Positions 7,825-15,354 of a DNA stretch of 24,325 nt are shown in pieces. The position numbers were made by a program, and so were the translations under genes. The DNA lies in contig JBJXDT010000120.1 of assembly GCA_046153505.1 (NCBI GenBank), positions 1 through 24,325 of the forward strand, in the 5' to 3' direction. The first letter of the stretch is position 1. Every line of letters begins with the position of its first letter. A model generated the notes under the pieces. The model saw nothing but the letters and a program-made list of their open reading frames with translations. It did no database searches and was not told the origin of the DNA. Source of the DNA: JBJXDT01 sp046153505. GTDB taxonomy: Bacteria; Pseudomonadota; Gammaproteobacteria; Burkholderiales; Methylophilaceae.

Positions 7825-9008
7825 TCTGGCAAGACAAATTTTACTTTAACCAGTAGAGCTTTCAACTCATCAACTAATTGATTTCGCAAATCATGCTCCA
7901 AAGCGGGCATTGTCTTCGCTAGCATGCGCTCGACGTTTTGCTGCAGCACTTCTTGTACATTTGGCATGTCGCCATTAACTAACGTGTTAAATTGCTCTCT
8001 CACTACCGAGCTTTGCGCTGTTAATTCTTCAGTAAACTTAGTCTTAAGTTCACCCGCCGCTATCGCAAATATGTTCGGAATGGCTTCATTTAAACCTTTT
8101 TGCATATGCTCAACCGCATTATTTTGCGCGCTTTCTTGCACACTCACCATTTGCTGCTGTAGCTTATATTCTGCCTTTTTAACAGCAGCTGGCAACAAGC
8201 CTTCCAATGATTGCTCAAGTTGACCGTGCAGATCTTGCACCACGCTTTCTTGTATCTCGCGCAACTGTTGGGTCATCTCTTGTTCAGCAGTTTGACTGAG
8301 GACTTGTATTTTTACATCCAAGTGCTGCCTTAATTCTTCCTGATGCTGCTCTAGCGCTTTGTCTTTAATCTGAGTTAAGTCTAGCATCAAATCTTGTTCA
8401 CCGCTTTGTTTAAAACTAGCCAATTGTGCTTGCAAAGCCTCCGTCAACTGGGCTTGATGCTCAGTTAGCGCTTTTTCTTGAAACGCCTTCATGTCCATAT
8501 CGAGTTGCTTGGAAATTTTAGCATTCGCTTCATTTTTCATCGCATCAATATACGTGCCCAATTCTGAGTTAGCAATTTGGACGGCAACTTGCGAAGATTC
8601 GGCGAGTGTGCCCACAAAAGTGCTCGCAGCTTCTGTTTGAATTTCTGCAATTTTTTCGGAAAAGTTATCTTGTGCCAACGCCACACTCGCATGATACATG
8701 GCGGGCAACTCTGTTTTTAAATCAGCTTTCACTTTATCCACAAAATCTCGAGTATTTGCTTCTAACGAAGCTTGTGTATTTTTTAGCTCCGATTGCAGTA
8801 TTTTGATCAAATCTTTTTTGAGGTTATCGCGCAAACTTTCCAATACGGAGTGAATAATCTCCTCTTCTAGCTTAGGTTGCACCTGCGCCACAATTTTTTC
8901 TATCAAGTCTGATGTTACATTTAATGAAGAAGTCGCCTGATGAGCGGCCTTTGATTCCCCCTTCGGTTGATAGATCTCTGTTAATACTGGGATTTTATTT
9001 TCTGCCAA
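7821..9008 (-). CDS. Cysteine-free helical repeat protein of unknown function, downstream of holC
   Basis: A 395-residue, E/Q/L/A-rich, presumably all-helical protein without cysteine, tryptophan, signal peptide or membrane segment, so probably cytoplasmic. The N-terminus (NKIPVLTEIYQP) resembles the short start motif I associate with betaproteobacterial DUF2486-type proteins found beside holC; that link is tentative. From about residue 28 to the end the sequence follows a 38-residue period. Hydrophobic residues recur at repeat positions 9, 13, 17, 28 and 32, and proline recurs at position 18. Clearest copies start at residues 180 (ALTEHQAQL), 218 (ALEQHQEEL) and 256 (VVQDLHGQL). The TTG start at 9006-9008 has AGGA 6 bases upstream. 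It is last in the pepA-holC operon. Function unknown. Confidence 0.8.
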   Translation of the reverse strand: MAENKIPVLTEIYQPKGESKAAHQATSSLNVTSDLIEKIVAQVQPKLEEEIIHSVLESLRDNLKKDLIKILQSELKNTQASLEANTRDFVDKVKADLKTELPAMYHASVALAQDNFSEKIAEIQTEAASTFVGTLAESSQVAVQIANSELGTYIDAMKNEANAKISKQLDMDMKAFQEKALTEHQAQLTEALQAQLASFKQSGEQDLMLDLTQIKDKALEQHQEELRQHLDVKIQVLSQTAEQEMTQQLREIQESVVQDLHGQLEQSLEGLLPAAVKKAEYKLQQQMVSVQESAQNNAVEHMQKGLNEAIPNIFAIAAGELKTKFTEELTAQSSVVREQFNTLVNGDMPNVQEVLQQNVERMLAKTMPALEHDLRNQLVDELKALLVKVKFVLPD

Positions 9009-9014
9009 AACTTT

Positions 9015-9018
9015 TCCT
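9015..9018 (-). promoter_or_regulatory. Ribosome binding site supporting a TTG start for the repeat protein
   Basis: AGGA on the minus strand lies 6 bases before the TTG at 9008 and overlaps the holC TAG stop (9017-9019). Translation of the two genes is probably linked. Confidence 0.5.
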
Positions 9019-9445
9019 AATGAGTGACATTTGTTTGTTCAATATGTTTAATTTCGTAACCTCTATCGCGATAAAACTTGAAGCGTTGTCGCGCTGCAGT
9101 TTTATCGACTTCGTCTTTGCTCACGAGCTCTACTAACTGTCTAAATCGGCTAAATGCAGTTAGCTGGTGCTGAGTTAGATTAATCAAAATATCGTCTTGA
9201 AACAAGTTTTTTTCCTGCCAATCTATCAGCACAGGCGTGTTTCTCGCAAGGGCGTGATTTGAAAGTACATTCGGATAAAAGCTACATGCATTCGCTTGCC
9301 ACAAGGCAGTATTTAATTGGCTTGCGGCATCTTCACTCTCAGTCAAAATCGTTACTTGGTTTCTTTTTTCCAGCGCTCTTTGCAGCAAATTGAGCAATGT
9401 AGTGTTTTTATCCGCTAAATTTGAATAAAAAATAACGCGTGTCAT
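9017..9445 (-). CDS. holC: DNA polymerase III chi subunit
   Basis: HolC (chi) belongs to the clamp-loader complex and links it, via psi, to single-stranded DNA-binding protein. At 142 residues it is close to the E. coli chi (147). Recognisable family features are the N-terminal MTRVIFYSNL strand, ACSFYPNVL in the middle and PVLIDW around 71-76. The basic stretch RQRFKFYRDRGYEIKH closes the domain. Its ATG overlaps the pepA stop by four bases (ATGA on the minus strand), indicating coupling. The pepA-holC order is the same as in E. coli. The identification rests on position as well as motif, since chi sequences diverge quickly. Confidence 0.9.
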   Translation of the reverse strand: MTRVIFYSNLADKNTTLLNLLQRALEKRNQVTILTESEDAASQLNTALWQANACSFYPNVLSNHALARNTPVLIDWQEKNLFQDDILINLTQHQLTAFSRFRQLVELVSKDEVDKTAARQRFKFYRDRGYEIKHIEQTNVTH

Positions 9446-10929
9446 TTTTGTTTACTAGCTCGATTTACCAAAAATGTAGTTAACAAAGGAACTGGTCTGC
9501 CAGTACCACCTTTTTCTTTTCCAGATTTCCATGCTGTGCCAGCAATATCCAAATGTGCCCAATGATACTTTTTGGCAAAACGTGACAAGAAACAAGCCGC
9601 AGTAATACTCCCCCCTGCCCGACCGCCAATATTTGCCATGTCTGCAAAGTTGCTGTCTAACTGGCTTTGGTAGTCATCCCACATTGGCATATGCCAAGCG
9701 CGGTCATGCGCCATCTCACCTGCTTCCTGCAACTCTTTCGCCAGCGCATCTTGATTACTAAACAAACCGCTTGGATGGTGCCCAAGCGCTATGACACATG
9801 CACCCGTTAACGTTGCAATATCTACTACTGCGCTTGGCTCAAAACGCTCTGCGTAAGTCAAAGCATCACACAGAATCAACCTTCCCTCAGCATCCGTATT
9901 GAGTACTTCGATAGTTTGTCCTGACATGCTGGTGAGAATATCACCTGGTTTAATTGCATTGCCACTGGGCATGTTCTCGCAAGTCGGGATGATTCCAATT
10001 GCATTTATTGCCAAACCCAGCTCGCCAATCGCTTTAAATGTACCCAATACGCTTGCAGCACCGCACATATCGTATTTCATTTCGTCCATCTCTGCGCCTG
10101 GTTTTAACGAGATGCCACCCGTATCGAATGTAATACCTTTACCCACCAACACCACTGGCTTTTGATCTTTTTTTCCTTTATTGTGATGTACAACAATTAA
10201 GCGCGGCGGCTCAGCACTGCCTTGCGCCACCCCCAAAAATGAGCCCATGCCAAGCTTTCTGATTGCAGGCTCTTCCAACACCTCAACTTTAAATCCATAA
10301 GATTTAGCAAGTTTTTTTGCTTGATCGCCTAAATAAGTCGGTGTGCAAATATTTGGTGGTAAATTACCTAAATCCTTAGCTAGAGTAACGCCCTCGCTAA
10401 TTGCCAACCCTTGTTTTAAGCCATTATCAGCCTGTTTAACGTCGACTTTATCCACATAAACAGTCACTTTTCTTAAGCTAACTGGATCAGCCTTCTTCAG
10501 TTTAACCGCATTGACTTGATAACTCGCATCCATCACCACTTCAGCTAAAGCTGCTACTTTGGTAGCTGTTGTCGCCTTTTTAATGTCTAACTCTGGCAAG
10601 CAAAAAATTGCTTCTGCCGCGCCTTTTGGTAATGCCTTAATAGCTGAGCGCGTGACCTTACGATATTGCACCTCAGTAAACTCATCCTGCTTACCTAAGC
10701 CAATAAGTAACACACGCGTAGCCGTCACATTATCCAAGTGATGCAAGAGCAAAGTGACGCCCGATTTACCGTCCATATCACCTGTTTTTAATACTGCGCT
10801 AATCGCCTTATTAGAAACCTCATCTAAATTTTTTGCTGTAGTTGATAGTTTTTTACCTTCAAACACGCCAACAACAATACAATCTGTGCGTTGTTTTTCA
10901 GGATTACCGCTTTTTATGCTAAATTCCAT
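9442..10929 (-). CDS. pepA: Leucyl aminopeptidase (family M17)
   Basis: PepA is a cytoplasmic two-metal aminopeptidase, a hexamer in characterised homologues, that removes N-terminal residues, preferring leucine. E. coli PepA also binds DNA in Xer recombination and carAB regulation. Metal and catalytic residues can be placed by their constant offset from E. coli: K264, D269 and K276 in GKGITFDTGGISLKP, D287 in YDMCG, and D346, E348, R350 in the signature NTDAEGRL (345-352 region). The N-terminal domain (1-~165) is the variable macro-like domain; the catalytic domain is complete to residue 495. The gene is divergent from lptF across 75 bases, an arrangement shared with E. coli, and heads the operon with holC and the repeat protein. 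Confidence 0.97.
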   Translation of the reverse strand: MEFSIKSGNPEKQRTDCIVVGVFEGKKLSTTAKNLDEVSNKAISAVLKTGDMDGKSGVTLLLHHLDNVTATRVLLIGLGKQDEFTEVQYRKVTRSAIKALPKGAAEAIFCLPELDIKKATTATKVAALAEVVMDASYQVNAVKLKKADPVSLRKVTVYVDKVDVKQADNGLKQGLAISEGVTLAKDLGNLPPNICTPTYLGDQAKKLAKSYGFKVEVLEEPAIRKLGMGSFLGVAQGSAEPPRLIVVHHNKGKKDQKPVVLVGKGITFDTGGISLKPGAEMDEMKYDMCGAASVLGTFKAIGELGLAINAIGIIPTCENMPSGNAIKPGDILTSMSGQTIEVLNTDAEGRLILCDALTYAERFEPSAVVDIATLTGACVIALGHHPSGLFSNQDALAKELQEAGEMAHDRAWHMPMWDDYQSQLDSNFADMANIGGRAGGSITAACFLSRFAKKYHWAHLDIAGTAWKSGKEKGGTGRPVPLLTTFLVNRASKQK

Positions 10930-11004
10930 ATTTGCCTTTTAGTTTTCTCAATTTAATCATTATTATCTAGCGTTTTGTACTTAAATCAAAGCGCATTTTA
11001 CAAA

Positions 11005-12123
11005 TTGAAAATATTTAAAAAATCTTTATCTCAAGAGCTCATTGCCACCGCAGGCGCAACATTTCTTATTCTTATCGGGATTATGATTGCGCAGCGCGCT
11101 GGTTACTTAGTGCGAAATGCAGAAAAGGGCTTAATTCCAAACGACGCAATTGTGACCATGCTTGGGTTCGGCATTGTCAAATTCTTACCTATTATTTTGT
11201 CGCTCACTATATTTTTAGCTGTTTTGCTTACACTCACGCGCTGGCACCGCGATTCAGAAATGGCTGTCTGGTTCAGCTCTGGTTTAAGCATGGCAAGTTG
11301 GATTCGTCCAATTTTAAATTTTGCCATTCCTGTTGTGATAGTGATTTTTCTCTTAAGCTTTATTGTTACGCCTTGGGCAACGCGCAAAGTGGAGGATTAT
11401 CGTGTACAGCTAAAGGGCCGCGATGAGCTTTCATCCTTAAGTGCAGGCACATTTAAGGAATCCAGTAGCGGCGACCGCATTTATTTTATTGAAAGTTTTG
11501 ATGAGCTTGGCAAAGTAGTTAAAAATATCTTCGTACAATCAACCCAACACCAAAAAACTGGTGTCATTGTTGCGAGCGAGGGCAATCGTTTAAAAGCTAA
11601 AAATGGCGACGACTTTATTGTGCTAAAAAAGGGACGCCGCTACGAAGGCAAACCCAATTCGGCAGAGGTCTCAAACACAGAATTCGAAAGTTATGCGATA
11701 CGTGTTGAGACAAAAGAAGTCACGCGAGGTCCTGACACAACGACTGCAAAACCTACACAATTATTGCTCGGTAGCGCCCTAAATACTGACAAGGCAGAAT
11801 TACAATGGCGCTTTTCTATCCCTCTCTCTGCCCTCATATTGGTGCTCTTAGCGGTGCCGCTTAGTTTTGTTGATCCACGTGCTGGACGATCGCTTAATCT
11901 AATGTTTGCCATTCTAATTTACATGATTTACAACAATATGCTGAGCATTTTCCAAGCTTGGATAACACAAGGCAAGCTGAACAGTTGGATTGGCCTATGG
12001 CCTGTACACCTAATATTCGTATTGCTGGCTTTTTATCTATATTATCGCCGCACCTACTTATTACCTGTTATCCCTAGATCTGTCACAGACCTATGGCCAA
12101 CAAACTGGCAAAAACAAAGCTAA
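11005..12123 (+). CDS. lptF: LPS export ABC transporter permease LptF
   Basis: LptF and LptG form the inner-membrane channel that, with the LptB ATPase, extracts LPS and passes it to LptC/LptA. The protein has the YjgP/YjgQ layout: three helices at roughly 11-31, 55-77 and 98-122, a periplasmic beta-rich domain, then three C-terminal helices from about residue 275. The frame is open from an upstream TTG at 10975. I chose the TTG at 11005 because it gives MKIFKKSLSQEL, matching the usual LptF start (M-I/L-F-x-K/R-x-L) and a 372-residue length close to E. coli (366). Neither start has a good ribosome binding site, so the N-terminus is uncertain. lptG follows after two bases. Confidence 0.92.
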   Translation: MKIFKKSLSQELIATAGATFLILIGIMIAQRAGYLVRNAEKGLIPNDAIVTMLGFGIVKFLPIILSLTIFLAVLLTLTRWHRDSEMAVWFSSGLSMASWIRPILNFAIPVVIVIFLLSFIVTPWATRKVEDYRVQLKGRDELSSLSAGTFKESSSGDRIYFIESFDELGKVVKNIFVQSTQHQKTGVIVASEGNRLKAKNGDDFIVLKKGRRYEGKPNSAEVSNTEFESYAIRVETKEVTRGPDTTTAKPTQLLLGSALNTDKAELQWRFSIPLSALILVLLAVPLSFVDPRAGRSLNLMFAILIYMIYNNMLSIFQAWITQGKLNSWIGLWPVHLIFVLLAFYLYYRRTYLLPVIPRSVTDLWPTNWQKQS

Positions 12124-12125
12124 TT

Positions 12126-13214
12126 ATGCGTATTTTTAATCGATATTTTTGGCAAGAAACCAGCGTCAATATATTTTTAATTATGCTGGGCTTGCTGGCC
12201 ATGTTTTCGTTCTTCAATCTTATTCAAGAGTTAGAAAACCTAGGCCGCGGCGACTATGGCATCGGCAAAATGTTGATGTTTGTGATGCTCAGTATTCCTG
12301 GACATATTTATGACGTAGTGCCAGTTGCCGTGCTTGTCGGCATGATGTACAGCCTTGGCAACTTAGCTCGCAATTCGGAGCTGGTCGTGATGAGAGTTAG
12401 CGGTCTATCGACACTAGATATTGGCCTCTCGCTTATTAAAGTTGGCTTATTATTTACCGTCATTACTTTCATTGTCGGAGAACTCATCACACCAATAAGT
12501 GAAAAAATGGCACAACGCATGCGCATCAAAGCGACAGAATCTGTCATCACACAAGATTTCAAGTCGGGTTTATGGGTCAAAGATGGCAAAAGCTTTGTAA
12601 ATGTGGAAAACGTACTTCCTGATGCCACGTTGATGAACGTGCATATATACGAGTTTGATAATAGCTTTAGGCTACGCAGTATCAGCAACGCCATGCAGGG
12701 CGGTTACCTGGATGAGCACTGGGGCTTAACCGACGTTACTCAAACAAAGTTTAACTATGCAAAAAAAATAGAACAAAATAACGTACAAACACAAATATTT
12801 AAAAAAGCGAATTGGAAATCACTGATACGTCCTGAATTATTAAATGTACTGTTGGTTGCGCCAGAAAAAATGTCTGCATGGAACTTATATTCATTCATCG
12901 AGCACTTAGAAACCAACAAACAAAAATCTACACGCTACCAAGTGGCACTTTGGGCCAAAATGACTTACCCCTTAGCTTGCATGGTGATGGTTATTTTAGC
13001 GTTGCCGTTCGGCTTTTTGGAGCAACGATCTAGCGGTACCAGCACTAAAATTTTTATTGGTATTTTGCTCGGCGTTTTGTACCAAATTATGAATCGCATT
13101 TTCATTCATGTCGGCGTACTCAACGACTGGCCACCGCTCGTGAGTGCGGTTATTCCTACTATGTTATTTTTAATCGCAGGCTTGGGAATGCTCTTTATGG
13201 TAGAGCGACGTTAA
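12126..13214 (+). CDS. lptG: LPS export ABC transporter permease LptG
   Basis: Second permease half of the LptB2FG exporter. The predicted 362-residue protein (E. coli 360) has the same 3+3 helix layout around a periplasmic domain. MRIFNRYFWQETSVN opens the protein, and ELVVMRVSGLS after helix 2 is the cytoplasmic coupling region that contacts LptB. An in-frame ATG at 12093 inside lptF would add 11 residues. I prefer 12126, two bases after the lptF stop, because LptG proteins normally start with a short M-x-x-x-x-R-Y segment. The 3' end overlaps the convergent RDD gene by 20 bases, and no terminator is visible for lptFG. Confidence 0.95.
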   Translation: MRIFNRYFWQETSVNIFLIMLGLLAMFSFFNLIQELENLGRGDYGIGKMLMFVMLSIPGHIYDVVPVAVLVGMMYSLGNLARNSELVVMRVSGLSTLDIGLSLIKVGLLFTVITFIVGELITPISEKMAQRMRIKATESVITQDFKSGLWVKDGKSFVNVENVLPDATLMNVHIYEFDNSFRLRSISNAMQGGYLDEHWGLTDVTQTKFNYAKKIEQNNVQTQIFKKANWKSLIRPELLNVLLVAPEKMSAWNLYSFIEHLETNKQKSTRYQVALWAKMTYPLACMVMVILALPFGFLEQRSSGTSTKIFIGILLGVLYQIMNRIFIHVGVLNDWPPLVSAVIPTMLFLIAGLGMLFMVERR

Positions 13215-13605
13215 TTAGGCGTGTTTTTAGCAACCTATCATGCAAAAAAAGTTGGTCTTTATCTAAAAATGCCCAAATAAAACCAAGCCCAAGCGCCATT
13301 AAAGACGCGCTTGCTAGCGCATATCGAATAACTGCACACTGAAAACTAGGTGTTTCGTTTTGTATGTTCACCAGTTTAATTTTCCAAGTTTGTGCCGCTA
13401 AAGTTTGGCCTTTTTTATGCCAGCACCACACAAAATATGCGCCTGCAGCTAGCCACAAAACAAGCTGCAAGGCTGGGCGTTTCCAGCCACTTTCTGCATT
13501 GCCCAATAGTGCGACAAATACTGCCGCACTCACTAGCCAAATGGCAGTAAGCAATAGTAACTCGTAAACACAAGCGGCAAAACGACGGGTTAAACTAGCA
13601 TTCAT
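13195..13605 (-). CDS. RDD family membrane protein
   Basis: A 136-residue inner-membrane protein with three or four hydrophobic segments (about 12-34, 45-62, 93-115). It has the RDD-family landmarks: an N-terminal arginine (RRFAACVYE, where E replaces the usual aspartate), GQTLAAQTWKIKLV with the conserved G-x-x-x-G/A-x-x-x-x-K, and HDRLLKTRLI near the end. Some RDD proteins are linked to ion transport or stress, but no specific role can be given. It follows the sigma-DUF3619-DUF3106 genes in the same direction but is separated from them by a hairpin terminator, whose U-tract runs into its leader. Its 3' end overlaps lptG by 20 bases. Confidence 0.85.
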   Translation of the reverse strand: MNASLTRRFAACVYELLLLTAIWLVSAAVFVALLGNAESGWKRPALQLVLWLAAGAYFVWCWHKKGQTLAAQTWKIKLVNIQNETPSFQCAVIRYALASASLMALGLGFIWAFLDKDQLFLHDRLLKTRLINVALP

Positions 13606-13620
13606 ATTGAACCTAAAAAC

Positions 13621-13641
13621 AAGCCCGCGTTTAGCGGGCTT
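13621..13641 (-). terminator. Hairpin terminator after the DUF3106 gene
   Basis: AAGCCCGC and GCGGGCTT form an 8-base-pair stem around a 5-base loop. On the minus strand the stem is followed by TTGTTTTT-type sequence, so it should act on the sigma-DUF3619-DUF3106 transcript. It lies 26 bases after the DUF3106 stop and 16 bases before the RDD start codon. Confidence 0.75.
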
Positions 13642-13666
13642 ATCAATTATTAATTTTACATCCTAA

Positions 13667-14176
13667 TTAGTCAACATCTGGATCGTAATAAAGCTCAGGC
13701 GACTCTTTGCGTAATTTTTCGCGCTCTGCTTCTGGCAATTTTTCATGCTCAGCCCATTTTTGTCGTAAATCTGCCTGCTTTTCCGCACTTAGCGAGTGAA
13801 AATTCTGATAGCGGATGCGTGCATTTTCTCGCTCATAAGGGGTCATGCGGCTCCAGCTAATCAATCGTCGTTGCACCCGCAACTGCTTTTCCGCATCCAT
13901 CTTCGGATAATCTCTTGCGATGTCCAGCATTTTGGATCGCTGCCATGGTCTCAGGGTATCCCACTCACCACCAAGTGCAGATAATATTTTGCGCTGATCA
14001 TCTGTCAATTGCGCCCAGCTTTTGCTAGAGGCTTCATCAGTTTCTGCCCCACTGAATGAAGATTTAATGCTGCCAAGGTCGCCCATCGCTAGGCTAATGA
14101 CATGCAAGTCATTTGATAGCGCCTGTGCTTGCAAGCTCGTTGCAAACAAGGCTAACAAAAGCAAAAACTTATTCAT
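13667..14176 (-). CDS. DUF3106 family secreted protein
   Basis: A 169-residue exported protein. A signal peptide is clear (MNKFLLLLALFATSLQAQA, cleavage near 17-19). The mature part has the DUF3106 pattern of repeated W, R and aromatic residues: WAQLTDDQRKIL, WDTLRPWQRSKML, then RRLISWSRMTPYERENARIRY and the related segment LSAEKQADLRQKW. This gives several short amphipathic helices of the form W/L-x-x-L-x-x-x-Q/E-R. The family is typical of betaproteobacteria and its role is unknown; a periplasmic stress-related job is inferred only from the sigma-factor operon. It lies 36 bases after the DUF3619 gene. Confidence 0.85.
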   Translation of the reverse strand: MNKFLLLLALFATSLQAQALSNDLHVISLAMGDLGSIKSSFSGAETDEASSKSWAQLTDDQRKILSALGGEWDTLRPWQRSKMLDIARDYPKMDAEKQLRVQRRLISWSRMTPYERENARIRYQNFHSLSAEKQADLRQKWAEHEKLPEAEREKLRKESPELYYDPDVD

Positions 14177-14212
14177 TACATTGACACCCTGATTTCAAAA
14201 CTGCTAATTATT

Positions 14213-14629
14213 TTAATTTTTTTGTTCTAAGTGCGTATTCTGCACATTTAGAGATGGCTCAAAACCCTTATCCACGAAAGCTTCTGGCGGTAACTCAGCA
14301 CTCAACAAAAATGCATCGCTGGATTCGTTATTATTAAATGATTTTAACACTACATAGCTACTGATAATAGTGGCTAAAACCAACCCCGTCATAGCCAAAC
14401 GATGATTTGCAACCCATGTAGTCATGCGGCTTAGTGTGCCATCCGTGTTTAATGTTTCACCGGTTGATTGCTGCCCATGCGCTTTTATAGCGCGTGCACG
14501 TCCATTTTCCAACTGTTTTAACGTGCGCATACTCAAGCGATTAGCGTGCGCATCTAGCAAGCTCGCGATTTGTTTGGCTTGCAGGTCTAAAGTTTCGTTA
14601 ATTTCCTGATTTGTATTGTCAACATTCAT
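14213..14629 (-). CDS. DUF3619 family one-helix membrane protein, putative anti-sigma factor
   Basis: A 138-residue protein with a soluble N-terminal part (1-~75), one transmembrane helix at about 78-95, and a ~40-residue C-terminal part. The C-terminal motif LLSAELPPEAFVDKGFEPSL (109-128) is the hallmark I recognise for DUF3619. The N-terminal helix IASLLDAHANRLSMRTLKQL, placed in the cytoplasm by the positive-inside rule, would be positioned to hold a sigma factor. It has no cysteines and no zinc-binding anti-sigma motif. The gene begins 10 bases after the sigma factor stop. Anti-sigma function is inferred from topology and position, not from homology to a characterised anti-sigma protein. 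Confidence 0.75.
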   Translation of the reverse strand: MNVDNTNQEINETLDLQAKQIASLLDAHANRLSMRTLKQLENGRARAIKAHGQQSTGETLNTDGTLSRMTTWVANHRLAMTGLVLATIISSYVVLKSFNNNESSDAFLLSAELPPEAFVDKGFEPSLNVQNTHLEQKN

Positions 14630-14639
14630 GACCCTACTC

Positions 14640-15230
14640 CTATGATTCTATTACTAAATTAGCAATTACTTTACTGCCTAATCCCTGCTTTTCCAACAGC
14701 GCCGCCATTGTGTGCAGGGCGCGTGAACAATGTGTTTTCACACTACCCTGTGAGCATCCCATCATTTCAGCAGTTTCTGCTACATCCATGTCTTCCCAAT
14801 AACGTAATATAAAGGCTTCGCGTTGACGTGCTGGTAACTTTTCCAATGCTTTTTCAATGATTTTCATGGTCTGGCTGCGCTCTAGTTGCGCCATCGGATT
14901 TTCTGATTCATCTCCTACATCAATCGTGTCGAGCGGATCACGGTCATCTTCACCATCTTGACCCGCGCCGAACGAGGATAGTAAGGTCGTCCACAAGTTG
15001 CGTACTTTTTGCCTGCGCCAAAAATCTTTCATGGTATTTTGCAAAATACGCTGAAAAAGCATCGGATATTCGCTTACTGGCTTGTCTGCATATTTTTCAG
15101 CCAACTTTAACATTGCATCTTGCACAATATCGAGCGCAGCATGCTCATCACGCACAGCATAAACTGTTTGCTTAAACGCACGTCGCTCGACATCGCGCAA
15201 AAAATCCGATAATTCTTGTGAGTTCGCCAT
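14640..15230 (-). CDS. ECF-type RNA polymerase sigma factor
   Basis: A 196-residue sigma factor. Region 2 spans about residues 10-78 (EHAALDIVQDAMLKL, then MLFQRILQNTMKDFWRRQKVRN). A long acidic linker follows (DGEDDRDPLDTIDVGDESE, 92-110). Region 4 is at about 125-178 (LPARQREAFILRYWEDM and the helix-turn-helix MMGCSQGSVKTHCSRAL). Region 3 is absent, as expected for ECF factors. The frame extends up to a TTG at 15263, but I choose the ATG at 15228-15230. The extended -10 element at 15269-15277 would start transcription close to 15262, leaving that TTG at the very 5' end. No good ribosome binding site is seen. It heads the operon with DUF3619 and DUF3106 genes. Confidence 0.9.
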   Translation of the reverse strand: MANSQELSDFLRDVERRAFKQTVYAVRDEHAALDIVQDAMLKLAEKYADKPVSEYPMLFQRILQNTMKDFWRRQKVRNLWTTLLSSFGAGQDGEDDRDPLDTIDVGDESENPMAQLERSQTMKIIEKALEKLPARQREAFILRYWEDMDVAETAEMMGCSQGSVKTHCSRALHTMAALLEKQGLGSKVIANLVIES

Positions 15231-15268
15231 GAATATTATTGTTGCGTGTAATTTAATCCCCAAGCGTG

Positions 15269-15277
15269 AGTATATCA
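15269..15277 (-). promoter_or_regulatory. Extended -10 promoter of the sigma factor operon
   Basis: TGATATACT on the minus strand fits the extended -10 consensus TGnTATAAT at all but one base. No recognisable -35 lies at the usual distance, which is typical of extended -10 promoters. The predicted leader to the ATG at 15230 is about 32 bases. Confidence 0.5.
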
Positions 15278-15300
15278 GCTTTACATTTTGTGCTTAGCTT

Positions 15301-15329
15301 TGTACATCACGTTGCCTTTTGGTTACAAT
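15301..15329 (+). promoter_or_regulatory. Weak candidate promoter for the PP0621-pilS-pilR operon
   Basis: TGTACA (15301-15306) and TACAAT (15324-15329) are separated by 17 bases. They match 4/6 and 5/6 of the sigma-70 consensus and lie 25 bases before the ATG at 15355. Confidence 0.35.
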
Positions 15330-15354
15330 CTTTCAATCTAGTTCAAATTGATTA

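Noticed and set aside
10975..11004. An upstream TTG start for lptF adding ten residues (MYLNQSAFYK).
   Set aside because: The added residues do not match LptF N-termini, and there is no ribosome binding site; the TTG at 11005 gives the family-like start.
12093..12125. An upstream ATG for lptG inside the end of lptF.
   Set aside because: The 11 added residues are not typical of LptG, whereas the ATG at 12126 follows the lptF stop by two bases and matches homologues.
12308..12694. A 128-codon minus-strand frame inside lptG.
   Set aside because: It is antisense to a conserved gene, and its threonine/serine-rich composition is what the complement of a membrane protein gene gives.
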